Part shown: positions 36,549 to 45,695 of the stretch, piece by piece
How the letters are laid out: every line of letters starts with the position of its first letter
Position numbering within the stretch: position 1 is the first letter of the stretch
Origin: PBB1 sp965229345
GTDB lineage: Bacteria > Pseudomonadota > Gammaproteobacteria > Burkholderiales > Burkholderiaceae_C
Assembly (NCBI GenBank): GCA_965229345.1
Contig: OZ245872.1
Coordinates: 3,534,001 to 3,598,000, forward strand
DNA: 64,000 bases
Reading direction: 5' to 3'
Notes under the pieces: generated by a model
Databases searched by the model: none
What the model saw: the letters and a program-made list of their open reading frames with translations, nothing else
Told to the model about the DNA's origin: nothing
Translations under genes and position numbers: made by a program

Positions 36549-38027
36549 ATGGACACGAAGACCTCGCCGCTGGCAGCCCTGAACGATCCGGCACTGTTGA
36601 AGACGGATGCGCTGATCGACGGTGTGTGGGTCGGCGCGACGCAGCGTTTCGCCGTCGACGACCCGGCCACAGGCCTGACGCTGGCCGAGGTGTCGAACCT
36701 GGGCGCCGACGACGCCGAGGCCGCCATCGCCGCTGCGAACCGGGCCGGGCCAGCCTGGCGCAGCAAGACCGCGAAAGAGCGGGCGGCGATCCTGATGACC
36801 TGGTTCCGCCTGATGCACCAACACGCCGACGATCTCGCGCGGATCATGACCGCCGAGCAGGGCAAGCCGCTGGCCGAAGCCAAGGGCGAGGTCACCTACG
36901 GCGCCAGCTTCCTGGAATGGTTCGCCGAAGAGGCCAAGCGCGTCTATGGCGAAACGGTGCCGACCACCGACGCCAACAAGCGCTACCTGGTCATCAAGCA
37001 GCCGATCGGTGTGTGCGCCGCCATCACGCCGTGGAATTTCCCGATCGCGATGATCACCCGCAAGGTGGCGCCGGCGCTGGCCGCAGGCTGCACCGTGGTC
37101 ATCAAGCCGGCCGAGCAGACGCCGCTGTCGGCACTGGCCGTGGCCGAGCTGGCGCAGCGCGCGGGCATGCCGCCGGGCGTGCTGAACGTCATCACCGCCG
37201 ACAGCGAACGATCGATTGCCATCGGCAACGTGCTGTGCGCCAGCGACACCGTACGCCACCTGTCGTTCACCGGCTCGACCGAGGTGGGCCGCATCCTGAT
37301 GAAGCAATGCGCACCGACGGTCAAGAAGCTGTCGCTGGAGTTGGGCGGCAATGCGCCTTTCATCGTGTTCGACGACGCAGACATCGACAGCGCAGTCGAG
37401 GGCGCGCTGATCAGCAAGTACCGCAACGCCGGCCAGACCTGCGTCTGTGCGAACAGGTTGTATGTGCAGGACAGCGTGTACGACGCCTTCGTCGACAAGC
37501 TCGCCGCGAAGGTGCGCGGCATCAAGGTCGGCAACGGCTTCGAGGCCGGGGTGACACAGGGCCCGATGATCGACGCGCAAGCGATCGCGAAGATCGAAAG
37601 CCATGTCGCCGATGCGCTGGCCAAGGGCGCGAAGCTGCTGGCCGGCGGCCAGCGGGTGGAGGGCCGCTTCTTCGAGCCGACGGTGCTGGCCAACGCCACC
37701 GCCGACATGCTGTGCGCCCGCGAGGAAACCTTCGGCCCGGTAGCCCCGGTGTTCCGCTTCCACACCGAGGCCGAGGCGATCGCTGCCGCCAACGACACCG
37801 AGTTCGGGCTCGCCAGCTACTTCTACAGCCGCGACATCGGCCGCATCTTCCGCGTCGGCGAGGCGCTGGAGTACGGGATCGTGGGGGTCAACACCGGGCT
37901 GATTTCCACCGCCGAGGTGCCGTTCGGTGGCGTCAAGCAATCGGGGCTCGGGCGCGAAGGTTCGCACCACGGCATCGACGACTACGTCGAGATCAAGTAC
38001 CTGTGCCTGGGCGACATCCAGCGCTGA
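36549..38027 (+). CDS. gabD: NAD(P)-dependent succinate-semialdehyde dehydrogenase
   Basis: Oxidises succinic semialdehyde to succinate, linking GABA breakdown to the TCA cycle (492 aa). It has AITPWNFPIAMITRK, the glutamate motif LELGGNAPFIVFDDAD, the catalytic cysteine in AGQTCVCANRLYVQ (about residue 295) and the GabD-like LIDGVWVGA N terminus. The CVCAN cysteine pair is typical of GabD. GGAGAA precedes the ATG. No gabT is adjacent, so use with other semialdehydes is possible. Confidence 0.92.
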   Translation: MDTKTSPLAALNDPALLKTDALIDGVWVGATQRFAVDDPATGLTLAEVSNLGADDAEAAIAAANRAGPAWRSKTAKERAAILMTWFRLMHQHADDLARIMTAEQGKPLAEAKGEVTYGASFLEWFAEEAKRVYGETVPTTDANKRYLVIKQPIGVCAAITPWNFPIAMITRKVAPALAAGCTVVIKPAEQTPLSALAVAELAQRAGMPPGVLNVITADSERSIAIGNVLCASDTVRHLSFTGSTEVGRILMKQCAPTVKKLSLELGGNAPFIVFDDADIDSAVEGALISKYRNAGQTCVCANRLYVQDSVYDAFVDKLAAKVRGIKVGNGFEAGVTQGPMIDAQAIAKIESHVADALAKGAKLLAGGQRVEGRFFEPTVLANATADMLCAREETFGPVAPVFRFHTEAEAIAAANDTEFGLASYFYSRDIGRIFRVGEALEYGIVGVNTGLISTAEVPFGGVKQSGLGREGSHHGIDDYVEIKYLCLGDIQR

Positions 38028-38044
38028 CCACCTGCACGCCACGC

Positions 38045-38962
38045 ATGAATTTTCCGACCCTCGAGATCCGTCACTGGGTGCTGCTGACGTTCGTCGGCTC
38101 GGCGCTGTACGTGCACCTGCGCGGCCGCGTGCGCTTCAAGCTGGCGCGCGCGCTGACCGACTTCACCGTGCTGCTCGCGCCCATCAATCTGCTGATGTAC
38201 GCGTTCTCGCGTGCGCCGCGCGGTGCCTACATCGATGTGGCGCAGTTCCCTGAACTGGTCGAGTTGCAGAAGCACTGGCCTGTGATCCGCGACGAGGCGC
38301 TGCGCCTGAACGACGAGGGCTACATCCGCGCGGCTGCCGGCTACACCGACATCGGCTTCAACTCGTTCTTCCGCACCGGCTGGAAGCGCTTCTACCTGAC
38401 CTGGTACGGCAAGGACCTGCCCTCGGCGCAGGCACTGTGCCCGCAGACGGTGGCGCTGCTCAAGAACATCGGCTCGGTCAAGGCCGCGATGTTCGCCTCG
38501 TTGCCGCCCGGCGCGCGGCTGGTGCGGCACCGCGACCCCTATGCCGGCTCGCTGCGCTTTCACCTCGGGCTGCAGACGCCGAACGATCCTGGCTGCTACA
38601 TCGAGGTCGATGGAGAGCGCTACCACTGGCGCGACGGCGAGGCGGTGATGTTCGACGAAACCTACATCCACACCGCGGCCAACACCACCGATCAGCAGCG
38701 AGTGATCCTGTTCTGCGACATCGAGCGGCCGCTGTGGGGCGGCCCGCTGCGCGCCTTCAATCGCCTGTTCGCCAAGCACTTCATGGCAGCCGCCTCCACG
38801 CAGAACGTCAATGGCGAGCCGATCGGTGGCATCAACAAGGTGTTCGCCCACGCCTACAAGCTGCGCGCCGCCGCGAAGGAATTCAAGCGCGGCAACTACC
38901 GCACCTACTACGTGCTGAAGTGGCTGGCGATCGCGGGCCTGGTCTGGGCCATCTTCTGGTGA
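38045..38962 (+). CDS. lpxO: LpxO-like aspartyl/asparaginyl beta-hydroxylase
   Basis: Fe(II)/2-oxoglutarate oxygenase of the lipid A hydroxylase type (305 aa). An N-terminal hydrophobic segment (residues 9-25) and a C-terminal one (LAIAGLVWAIFW) suggest membrane attachment. The iron ligands are in LVRHRDPYAGSLRFHLGL and DETYIHTAANTTDQQRVILF. Family members 2-hydroxylate the secondary acyl chain of lipid A. The gene lies 17 bases behind gabD. Assignment to lipid A rather than a peptide substrate rests on size and membrane segments. Confidence 0.78.
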   Translation: MNFPTLEIRHWVLLTFVGSALYVHLRGRVRFKLARALTDFTVLLAPINLLMYAFSRAPRGAYIDVAQFPELVELQKHWPVIRDEALRLNDEGYIRAAAGYTDIGFNSFFRTGWKRFYLTWYGKDLPSAQALCPQTVALLKNIGSVKAAMFASLPPGARLVRHRDPYAGSLRFHLGLQTPNDPGCYIEVDGERYHWRDGEAVMFDETYIHTAANTTDQQRVILFCDIERPLWGGPLRAFNRLFAKHFMAAASTQNVNGEPIGGINKVFAHAYKLRAAAKEFKRGNYRTYYVLKWLAIAGLVWAIFW

Positions 38963-39008
38963 CGGGGCTCGGCGCCTCGGTCGGCTGATTGGCGCTCAGC
39001 GAGCCGCT

Positions 39009-39929
39009 TCAGCGCAGATCGTCGTCGTTGGCCGCCGCCATGTCTCCACGCTCCAGGCGGTTCGCGTAGCCGGCGCGGCCGGTCGCCGGCGCCGATGCCG
39101 CCAGACCCGCCGCGCGCCGCAACAGCATGTCGGGTTGGGTGCCATCGGCCGGGTACGACGCGATGCCCAGGGCGGTGGCCACCGCCAGATCGACGCCGCC
39201 GACCTTGAAGGTCTCGCCGAGCGAGCCCAGCAGCTTGCGGCCGACGCGGTCGGCATCGGCAGGCATGTCGATCAGCGACAGCAACACCGCAAACGAATCC
39301 TCGCCGACCGAGGCCACCACATCGCTGGCACGCACGCCGGCTCGCAGCCGCACCGCCACCTTGCGGCGCAGCGTGCCTGCGGCCTCGGGCCCGAGGCGTG
39401 CCATCGTCGTGGCCAGGCCTTCGATGCGCAACACCAGCAGCGCCATCGGCGCGGGCTCACGCTCGCGCAGTGCCAGCAGGTGGCTCATGTGTTCGATCAA
39501 CTGACCGGCATGCGGCAGGCCGGTGTGCACATCGGTCGCGAAGGCCTGTCGGGTCACGGCCCTTACCCGCTGGCGCTCGACCGCCGCGCGCAGCCGCCGC
39601 GGCCAGCCCGGTTGCGCCAATTCGTCAGTGCTCACGATGTCCTGCGCCCCGTCGCGCAGCCAGCGCACGCAGTCGGCGGCCATCGGCGCATCCGCCACGA
39701 TGATCACCGCCACATCCGACGCACAGCGTATCCACCCATTCCAACCGCCATGCACCACGAGCACATCGACAGGGGTGTCGGCCAATCGCTGCCAGACCTC
39801 GTCGATGGCGCAAGACGCGACATCGAACGGGCCAAATCCATCGCCGTCCTGAGGAACTGCGGCGCACGCGCTGCCCGCGACCAGGGGGTTCAAGCCGGTC
39901 TGCAGCACGTGCACGCTCGGGTTGCTCAT
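39009..39929 (-). CDS. Degenerate GGDEF-domain protein
   Basis: A 306-residue protein with an N-terminal receiver-like region (VDVLVVHGGWNGW, VIIVADAPMAADCVRWLRDGAQDIV) and a C-terminal GGDEF-fold domain. The signature is changed: the expected GGDEF reads VGEDS (in DVVASVGEDSFAVLL), so cyclic-di-GMP synthesis is unlikely. Such domains can bind nucleotides or proteins. The receiver part lacks a clear phosphoacceptor aspartate. It is transcribed alone, opposite to lpxO. Confidence 0.8.
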   Translation of the reverse strand: MSNPSVHVLQTGLNPLVAGSACAAVPQDGDGFGPFDVASCAIDEVWQRLADTPVDVLVVHGGWNGWIRCASDVAVIIVADAPMAADCVRWLRDGAQDIVSTDELAQPGWPRRLRAAVERQRVRAVTRQAFATDVHTGLPHAGQLIEHMSHLLALREREPAPMALLVLRIEGLATTMARLGPEAAGTLRRKVAVRLRAGVRASDVVASVGEDSFAVLLSLIDMPADADRVGRKLLGSLGETFKVGGVDLAVATALGIASYPADGTQPDMLLRRAAGLAASAPATGRAGYANRLERGDMAAANDDDLR

Positions 39930-40109
39930 CGGTTTCGTCCTCGCCTTCGGTGACCCCGGGATTGTGGCGGCGAGAGCGCCGGTGTGGGGGTTTCAGCGAC
40001 TGGCCCGCGTTTTTGCATCGGGCAGGCAACGGCCAGCAACCAAGCGGCTGCTTTCGACCGCTGGCAACAGCTGCCCGCAAGGGGTGGCACGTTAGAATGC
40101 GCCCCTCGC

Positions 40110-40183
40110 GCGGGTGTAGTTCAATGGTAGAACGGCAGCTTCCCAAGCTTCATACGAGGGTTCGATTCCCTTCACCCGCTCCA
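40110..40183 (+). tRNA. tRNA-Gly (anticodon CCC)
   Basis: 74 bases including an encoded CCA. The acceptor arms GCGGGTG and CACCCGC pair fully. The anticodon loop is TTCCCAA, giving CCC, which reads GGG. D arm GTTC/GAAC and T arm GAGGG/CCCTT are normal. One mismatch (C28-T42) is in the anticodon stem. A -10-like TAGAAT lies at 40093-40098. Confidence 0.95.
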
Positions 40184-40200
40184 GCGCCTTCTCTCTGCCA

Positions 40201-40223
40201 ACGGCCCGCACAGGGCCGTTTTT
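40201..40223 (+). terminator. Terminator after tRNA-Gly
   Basis: ACGGCCC and GGGCCGT form a 7-base stem with a 5-base loop and a T-run, 18 bases behind the tRNA. Confidence 0.85.
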
Positions 40224-40245
40224 GCTGGCCGCAACGCACACCACC

Positions 40246-40989
40246 ATGAGTTCCAAGGTTTCCTCGCCACGCGACAACGCGGATGTCATCGAGCGGGAGG
40301 GCGGGGCTGCGGTGCACCGACCCATCAAATCGTTTGTGCTGCGTGCGGGACGCATGGGCCCGGGCCAGACCCGGGCGATGAACGACTGGGGGCCGCGGTT
40401 CCTGGTGCCCTATGCGCCACAACCGCTGGATGCGGCCACCACCTTCGGCCGCAGCGCGCCGCTGGTCGTCGAAATCGGCTTCGGGATGGGTGATGCCACC
40501 GCCGCCATTGCCGCCGCCAGGCCCGACACCGACTTCCTCGGTCTCGAAGTGCATGGACCGGGCGTCGGCGCGCTGCTCAAGCTGATCGGCGAACGCGGCC
40601 TGGGCAATGTGCGCATCGTCCGCCACGACGCAGTCGATGTGCTGGCGCAGATGATCGCGCCCGCGTCGCTGGCGGGTGTGCACGTGTTCTTCCCCGATCC
40701 GTGGCACAAGCTCAAGCACCACAAGCGTCGCCTGATCCAGCCCGCGTTCGCTGCGCTGCTGGCTTCGCGGCTGGCACCGGGGGGCTATGTGCACTGCGCC
40801 ACCGACTGGCAGCCCTACGCCACTCAGATGCTGGAGGTGCTGACGGGCGAGCCCAGCTTGGTCAACACGGCCGAGCCAGGCAGCGACGGTTACGCCGCCA
40901 GGCCGGCGTACCGCCCCCTGACCAAGTTCGAGAACCGCGGCTTGAAGCTCGGCCACGGCGTCTGGGATCTGGTGTTCCGCCGCGCTTGA
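40246..40989 (+). CDS. trmB: tRNA (guanine-N7)-methyltransferase
   Basis: Makes m7G46 in tRNA variable loops (247 aa). It has VVEIGFGMGDATAAIAA for SAM binding, FLGLEVHGPGVGALL, and the signature VFFPDPWHKLKHHKRRLI. C-terminal YRPLTKFENRGLKLGH is typical. The ATG at 40246 fits the family better than the in-frame TTG at 40222. It starts 62 bases behind tRNA-Gly. Confidence 0.95.
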   Translation: MSSKVSSPRDNADVIEREGGAAVHRPIKSFVLRAGRMGPGQTRAMNDWGPRFLVPYAPQPLDAATTFGRSAPLVVEIGFGMGDATAAIAAARPDTDFLGLEVHGPGVGALLKLIGERGLGNVRIVRHDAVDVLAQMIAPASLAGVHVFFPDPWHKLKHHKRRLIQPAFAALLASRLAPGGYVHCATDWQPYATQMLEVLTGEPSLVNTAEPGSDGYAARPAYRPLTKFENRGLKLGHGVWDLVFRRA

Positions 40990-41000
40990 CCGCACCAGTG

Positions 41001-41041
41001 CTTGCGCTGGGCGCTGCCCAGCAGGATCGCGCAAGTTTGGT
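41001..41041 (+). terminator. Nested hairpin after trmB
   Basis: CTTGCGC pairs with GCGCAAG, enclosing CTGGGC-GCT-GCCCAG; TTTGGTT follows. It is 12 bases behind trmB and is probably its terminator. The remaining 177 bases before the efflux operon show no clear promoter. Confidence 0.5.
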
Positions 41042-41218
41042 TATCGTCTACGGGTTGTTACTGATCTCCGGCCCACCCGCACCAGCTGGGCTGGCGAGCA
41101 AAAGCCATATCCCAACCGCATTTCTCTCCCGCTGCGCCCTCCTGACCCGCGGGAGCACTTCCACAACCTCGATCCAGGTCGGGCCAGCGCCAGACCGGTT
41201 CACTGTTCGCAAGCGCCC

Positions 41219-42433
41219 ATGAAGACCGACACCTCGCGCTCTACCCTCGCCTTGGCTGGCGTCGCTGCACTGCTGTTGTTGACCCTGGCCGGCGGCTGTT
41301 CGAAGCCCGGCCCCGCAGGCGGCCCGCCTGGTGCCCCGCCGGTGACGGTGGCCGCGGCGGTGCAGCGCACCGTCACCGACATCGAGGAGTTCACCGGACG
41401 GCTCGAAGCGCCCCGTTCGGTCGAGGTGCGACCTCGCATCGGCGGCACGATCGACAAGGTGCATTTCCGTGACGGCCAGCGCGTGGCCCAGGGCGCCCTG
41501 CTGTTCACCATCGACCCGAAGCCGTTCCAGGCCGAGCTGTCGCGGGCGCAATCGCAGTTGACGGCGGCTCGCTCACGCGCAGCGCTGGCCACGTCCGATC
41601 TGGCGCGCGCCAAGAAGCTGCTCGATTCGAAAGCCGTGTCGGCGCAGGAGTTCGACCAGCTCACCTCGGGCGCGGCCACCAGCGGCGCCGACATCGCCGC
41701 CGCCGAAGCCGCAGTGCGTGTGGCCCAGCTGAACCTGGGCTACACCAGCGTGCGCGCGCCGATGGCCGGCCAGCTGTCGCGGGCCATCATCACCGAGGGC
41801 AACCTGGTCAACGACCAGAGCGTCTTGACCACCCTGGTCGCCACCCAGACGGTCTACGCCTACTTCGATGGCAGCGAGCAAACGTTCCTGAGGCTGCGCA
41901 AGGGTGATCCGGGTCAGCGCCTGGTGCACATGGGCCTGGCCGACGAGCCCGGCTTCCCACACGAAGGCAAGGTCGATTTCATCGACAACCAGCTGAACCC
42001 GCAGACCGGTTCGATTCGCATGCGTGCGGTGTTCGACAACGCCAAGGGCGAATTCACGCCGGGCCTGTTTGCCCGCATCCAACTGGCCGGTGGTGCGGCC
42101 TACCCGGCGATCCTGACGCCAGAGCGTGCCATCAGTACCGACCAGAGCCGCAAGCTGGTGTTCGTGATCGGCGAAGGCAATGTGGCGCAGCCGCGTGAAG
42201 TGCAACTGGGCACGCTGATCGATGGCATGCGCGTGGTGACCTCGGGCCTGAAGTCCGGCGATCTGGTCGTGGTGGACGGCTTGCAGCGTGTGCGTCCAGG
42301 CGCGCCGGTGCAGCCGATCAAGGCAGAAACCGACGAGCGTGGCATGCCGATCGCGACACCGCCCGCCGGCGGGCCACCCGGCACACCCGCCGCGGCCCCC
42401 GCGTCGGCACCGGCCTCAGCGGCCCAGCCCTGA
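41219..42433 (+). CDS. RND efflux periplasmic adaptor lipoprotein
   Basis: Membrane fusion protein linking inner-membrane pump and outer-membrane channel (404 aa). The signal ends in a lipobox, LAGGC, with the acylated cysteine at residue 27. It has the barrel-sandwich RPRIGGTIDKVHFRDGQRVAQGALLFTIDP, a helical hairpin, and a C-terminal Pro/Ala-rich tail. First of three genes of a complete tripartite pump. No TetR or LysR regulator lies beside it. Substrates are unknown; the pump sequence favours a MexEF/AcrAB-like drug exporter. Confidence 0.93.
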   Translation: MKTDTSRSTLALAGVAALLLLTLAGGCSKPGPAGGPPGAPPVTVAAAVQRTVTDIEEFTGRLEAPRSVEVRPRIGGTIDKVHFRDGQRVAQGALLFTIDPKPFQAELSRAQSQLTAARSRAALATSDLARAKKLLDSKAVSAQEFDQLTSGAATSGADIAAAEAAVRVAQLNLGYTSVRAPMAGQLSRAIITEGNLVNDQSVLTTLVATQTVYAYFDGSEQTFLRLRKGDPGQRLVHMGLADEPGFPHEGKVDFIDNQLNPQTGSIRMRAVFDNAKGEFTPGLFARIQLAGGAAYPAILTPERAISTDQSRKLVFVIGEGNVAQPREVQLGTLIDGMRVVTSGLKSGDLVVVDGLQRVRPGAPVQPIKAETDERGMPIATPPAGGPPGTPAAAPASAPASAAQP

Positions 42434-42458
42434 TCCGCCTGGCGAACGGAAGCCCCGA

Positions 42459-45400
42459 ATGAACATCTCCCGCTTCTTCATCGACCGCCCGATCTTCGCG
42501 GCGGTGCTGTCGGTCGTGATCACGCTGGTCGGCGCCATCGCGATCTTCACGCTGCCGATTTCCGAGTATCCCGAGGTCACGCCGCCGCAAGTGGTGGTGC
42601 GCGCGCAATTCCCCGGCGCCAACGCGCGTGTGATCGCCGAGACGGTGGCCACGCCGCTGGAAGAGCAGCTCAACGGCGTCGAAGGCCTGCTCTACATGAA
42701 CAGCCTGGCCACCGCCGACGGCGCGATGACGCTGACCATCAGCTTCAAGATCGGCACCAACCCCGAAGTGGCCGAGACGGCGGTCCAGAACCGCGTGCAG
42801 CGCGCGCTGCCGCGCCTGCCGGAGATCGTGCGCCAGGTCGGCGTGACCACCGAAAAGAGCTCGCCGAACCTGACCATGGTCGTGCACATGGTGTCGCCGG
42901 ACAACCGCTACGACGCGCTGTACCTGCGCAACTACGCGGCGCTGAACGTGCGCGACCAGCTGCTGCGCATCCCGGGCATGGGCTCGGTGCAGACCTTCGG
43001 CTCGGGGGACTACGCGATGCGCATCTGGCTCGATCCGCAGAAGCTCGCGGCGCGCAACCTGACCTCGAGCGACGTGGTCGCCGCGCTGCGCGAGCAGAAC
43101 GCGCAGGTCGCAGCCGGTGTAGTCGGCGCGACACCGGCACCGACCGGCACCGAGTTCCAGCTGGCGATCAACACGCAGGGGCGGCTGGTCACCGAGCAGC
43201 AGTTCGCAGACGTCATCGTCAAGGCCGACACCGCAGACCGTTCGGTGATCCGCATCAAGGACCTGGGCCGCGTCGAGATGGGCCCGAACACCTACGCGCT
43301 GGGCTCGCTGCTCAACAACAAGGAAGCGGCGGCGCTGGCGATCTTCCAGGCACCGAATTCGAACGCGCTGCAGCTGTCGGCCAATGTGCGCGAGACGATG
43401 GAGCGTCTGAAGGCCGATTTCCCCGAAGGCGTCAGCTACTCGATCGTCTACGACCCGACGCGCTTCGTGCAGACCTCGATCGAGAAGGTGATCCACACGC
43501 TGCTCGAGGCCATCGCGCTGGTGGTGATCGTCGTGGTGATCTTCCTGCAGACCTGGCGCGCTTCGCTGATCCCGCTGCTGGCGGTGCCGGTGTCCATCGT
43601 GGGCACCTTCGCGGTCTTGCTGTTGCTGGGTTTTTCGATCAACACGCTGACGCTGTTCGGGCTGGTGCTGGCCATCGGCATCGTGGTCGACGATGCGATC
43701 GTGGTGGTGGAAAACGTCGAGCGCAACATCGAGGCAGGCCTGAGCCCGCACGACGCCAGTGTGAAGGCGATGCAGGAGGTGTCGGGCCCGATCATCGCGA
43801 TCGGCCTGGTGCTGTGCGCGGTGTTCGTGCCGCTGGCCTTCGTGAGCGGGCTGACCGGCCAGTTCTACAAGCAGTTCGCGGTCACCATCGCGATCTCCAC
43901 CGTGATCTCGGCCTTCAATTCGCTGACGCTGTCGCCAGCGCTCAGCGCCATCCTGCTGAAACCGCACGATGCGCCGAAGGACCGCCTGACCCGCCTCATC
44001 GACGCCGTCTTCGGCCGCTTCTTCGCCTGGTTCAACCGCTTCTTCAACCGCAATGCGGGCCGCTACAGCGGCATGGTCACCAACACCGTCGTCAAGCGCA
44101 AATCGATCTCGCTGGTGATCTATGCCTTGCTGCTCGGGCTGACCGTGTTCATGTTCACCCGCGTGCCGCCAGGCTTCGTGCCGCAGCAGGACAAGCAGTA
44201 CCTGATCGGCATCGCGCAGCTGCCCGACGGCGCCAGCCTGGAGCGCACGACCAAGGTCATCCGCGAGATGAGCGACATCGCGCTGTCGATCCCCGGCGTG
44301 CGCGATTCGGTGGCCTTCCCGGGCCTGAGCATCAACGGCTTCACCGCCGCCTCGAACTCGGGCATCGTGTTCTTCGGCCTCGACGAGTTCGAAAACCGCA
44401 CCTCGCCGCAGACCAGCGCGAAGGCCATCGTCGGGCAAGTCAACCAGAAGCTCGGTGCGATCCAGGGCGCCTTCCTGTTCGTGCTGAACCCGCCGCCGGT
44501 GAGCGGTCTGGGCAATGCCGGCGGCTTCAAACTGCAGGTGCAAGACCGTGAAGGTGCTGGCGAGGCCGCACTCAACGGCGTGGTGCATCAGCTGATGGGG
44601 CGCATCTACGGCAACCCGAACAGCGGCATCACCCAGGCGTTCAGCAACTACCAGATCAACGTGCCGCAGCTGTTCGCCAACGTGGACCGCACCAAGGCCA
44701 AGCAGATGGGTGTCAACCTGAACGACATCTACGACACGATGCAGACCTACCTCGGGTCGCTGTACGTCAACGACTTCAACCGCTTCGGCAAGACCTACCA
44801 GGTGATCGTGCAGGCCGATGCCAACTACCGCGCGAAAGCTGAAGACATCAGCAACCTGAAGATCCGCAACAGCGCGGGTGCGATGGTGCCGCTGGGCGCG
44901 ATGATGACGATCGAGCCGACCTTCGGCCCGGCCGCGGTCGGCCGCTACAACAGCCTGTACACCGCCGACTTCAACGGCGCGCCCAAGCCCGGTTTCAGCT
45001 CGGGCGAGGCCCAGGCCGAGATGGAAAAAATCCTGAAGGAAACCCTGCCTCGCGGCATGTCCTACGAATGGACCGAGCTGGTCTACCAGGAAAAGATCGC
45101 CGGCAACACGATGGTCTACATCTTCCCGCTGTGCGTGCTGCTGGTGTTCCTGGTGCTGGCGGCCACCTACGAGAGCTGGACGCTGCCGCTGGCGATCATC
45201 CTGATCGTGCCGATGTGCATCCTGAGCGCGGTCACCGGGGTGTGGATCAGCGGCTTCCTCGGGCACCCGGCAGACAACAACATCTTCACGCAGATCGCGT
45301 TCGTGGTGCTGGTCGGTCTGGCCTGCAAGAACGCGATCCTGATCGTCGAATTCGCGCGTGAACTGGAGTTGCAAGGCCGCACGCCGGTGCAGGCGGTGGT

Positions 45401-45695
45401 CGAGTCCTGCCGGCTGCGGCTGCGCCCGATCCTGATGACCTCGATCGCCTTCATCGCCGGCGTCGTGCCGCTGGTGTTGTCCAGCGGTGCCGGTGCCGAG
45501 ATGCGGCAAGCCATGGGCATCGCGGTGATGAGCGGCATGCTCGGCGTCACCGTGTTCGGCCTGGTGCTGACGCCGGTCTTCTACGCGGTGCTGCGCAAGC
45601 TGTCTCCGGCCAAGCTGCACCACGCCGGGCACACGCCCCCCCCCTTGCCACCATCAGACCTGCCGACTGGGGCCACCGGAGACAGCCATGCGTGA
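42459..45695 (+). CDS. RND multidrug efflux pump, inner-membrane subunit
   Basis: Proton-driven HAE1-family exporter (1078 aa, usual length). It starts MNISRFFIDRPIFAAVLS and has the twelve-helix layout with two large periplasmic loops. Helix 4 carries the proton-relay aspartates in GIVVDDAIVVVENVERN (about residues 405-420). PQVVVRAQFPGANARVIAETVATPLEEQLNGVEG matches the MexF/OqxB-like branch (quoted parts are consecutive pieces of one loop). The ATG is 25 bases after the adaptor gene. Confidence 0.95.
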   Translation: MNISRFFIDRPIFAAVLSVVITLVGAIAIFTLPISEYPEVTPPQVVVRAQFPGANARVIAETVATPLEEQLNGVEGLLYMNSLATADGAMTLTISFKIGTNPEVAETAVQNRVQRALPRLPEIVRQVGVTTEKSSPNLTMVVHMVSPDNRYDALYLRNYAALNVRDQLLRIPGMGSVQTFGSGDYAMRIWLDPQKLAARNLTSSDVVAALREQNAQVAAGVVGATPAPTGTEFQLAINTQGRLVTEQQFADVIVKADTADRSVIRIKDLGRVEMGPNTYALGSLLNNKEAAALAIFQAPNSNALQLSANVRETMERLKADFPEGVSYSIVYDPTRFVQTSIEKVIHTLLEAIALVVIVVVIFLQTWRASLIPLLAVPVSIVGTFAVLLLLGFSINTLTLFGLVLAIGIVVDDAIVVVENVERNIEAGLSPHDASVKAMQEVSGPIIAIGLVLCAVFVPLAFVSGLTGQFYKQFAVTIAISTVISAFNSLTLSPALSAILLKPHDAPKDRLTRLIDAVFGRFFAWFNRFFNRNAGRYSGMVTNTVVKRKSISLVIYALLLGLTVFMFTRVPPGFVPQQDKQYLIGIAQLPDGASLERTTKVIREMSDIALSIPGVRDSVAFPGLSINGFTAASNSGIVFFGLDEFENRTSPQTSAKAIVGQVNQKLGAIQGAFLFVLNPPPVSGLGNAGGFKLQVQDREGAGEAALNGVVHQLMGRIYGNPNSGITQAFSNYQINVPQLFANVDRTKAKQMGVNLNDIYDTMQTYLGSLYVNDFNRFGKTYQVIVQADANYRAKAEDISNLKIRNSAGAMVPLGAMMTIEPTFGPAAVGRYNSLYTADFNGAPKPGFSSGEAQAEMEKILKETLPRGMSYEWTELVYQEKIAGNTMVYIFPLCVLLVFLVLAATYESWTLPLAIILIVPMCILSAVTGVWISGFLGHPADNNIFTQIAFVVLVGLACKNAILIVEFARELELQGRTPVQAVVESCRLRLRPILMTSIAFIAGVVPLVLSSGAGAEMRQAMGIAVMSGMLGVTVFGLVLTPVFYAVLRKLSPAKLHHAGHTPPPLPPSDLPTGATGDSHA

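Noticed and set aside
36524..38962. 812-residue plus-strand frame joining gabD and lpxO regions
   Set aside because: The first two thirds are gabD read in the wrong frame; only the part from 38045 is the real hydroxylase. Not a fusion protein.
42318..45632. 1104-residue frame antisense to the RND pump gene
   Set aside because: Low-complexity His/Arg/Asp-rich translation with no recognisable fold; the plus-strand pump is complete.
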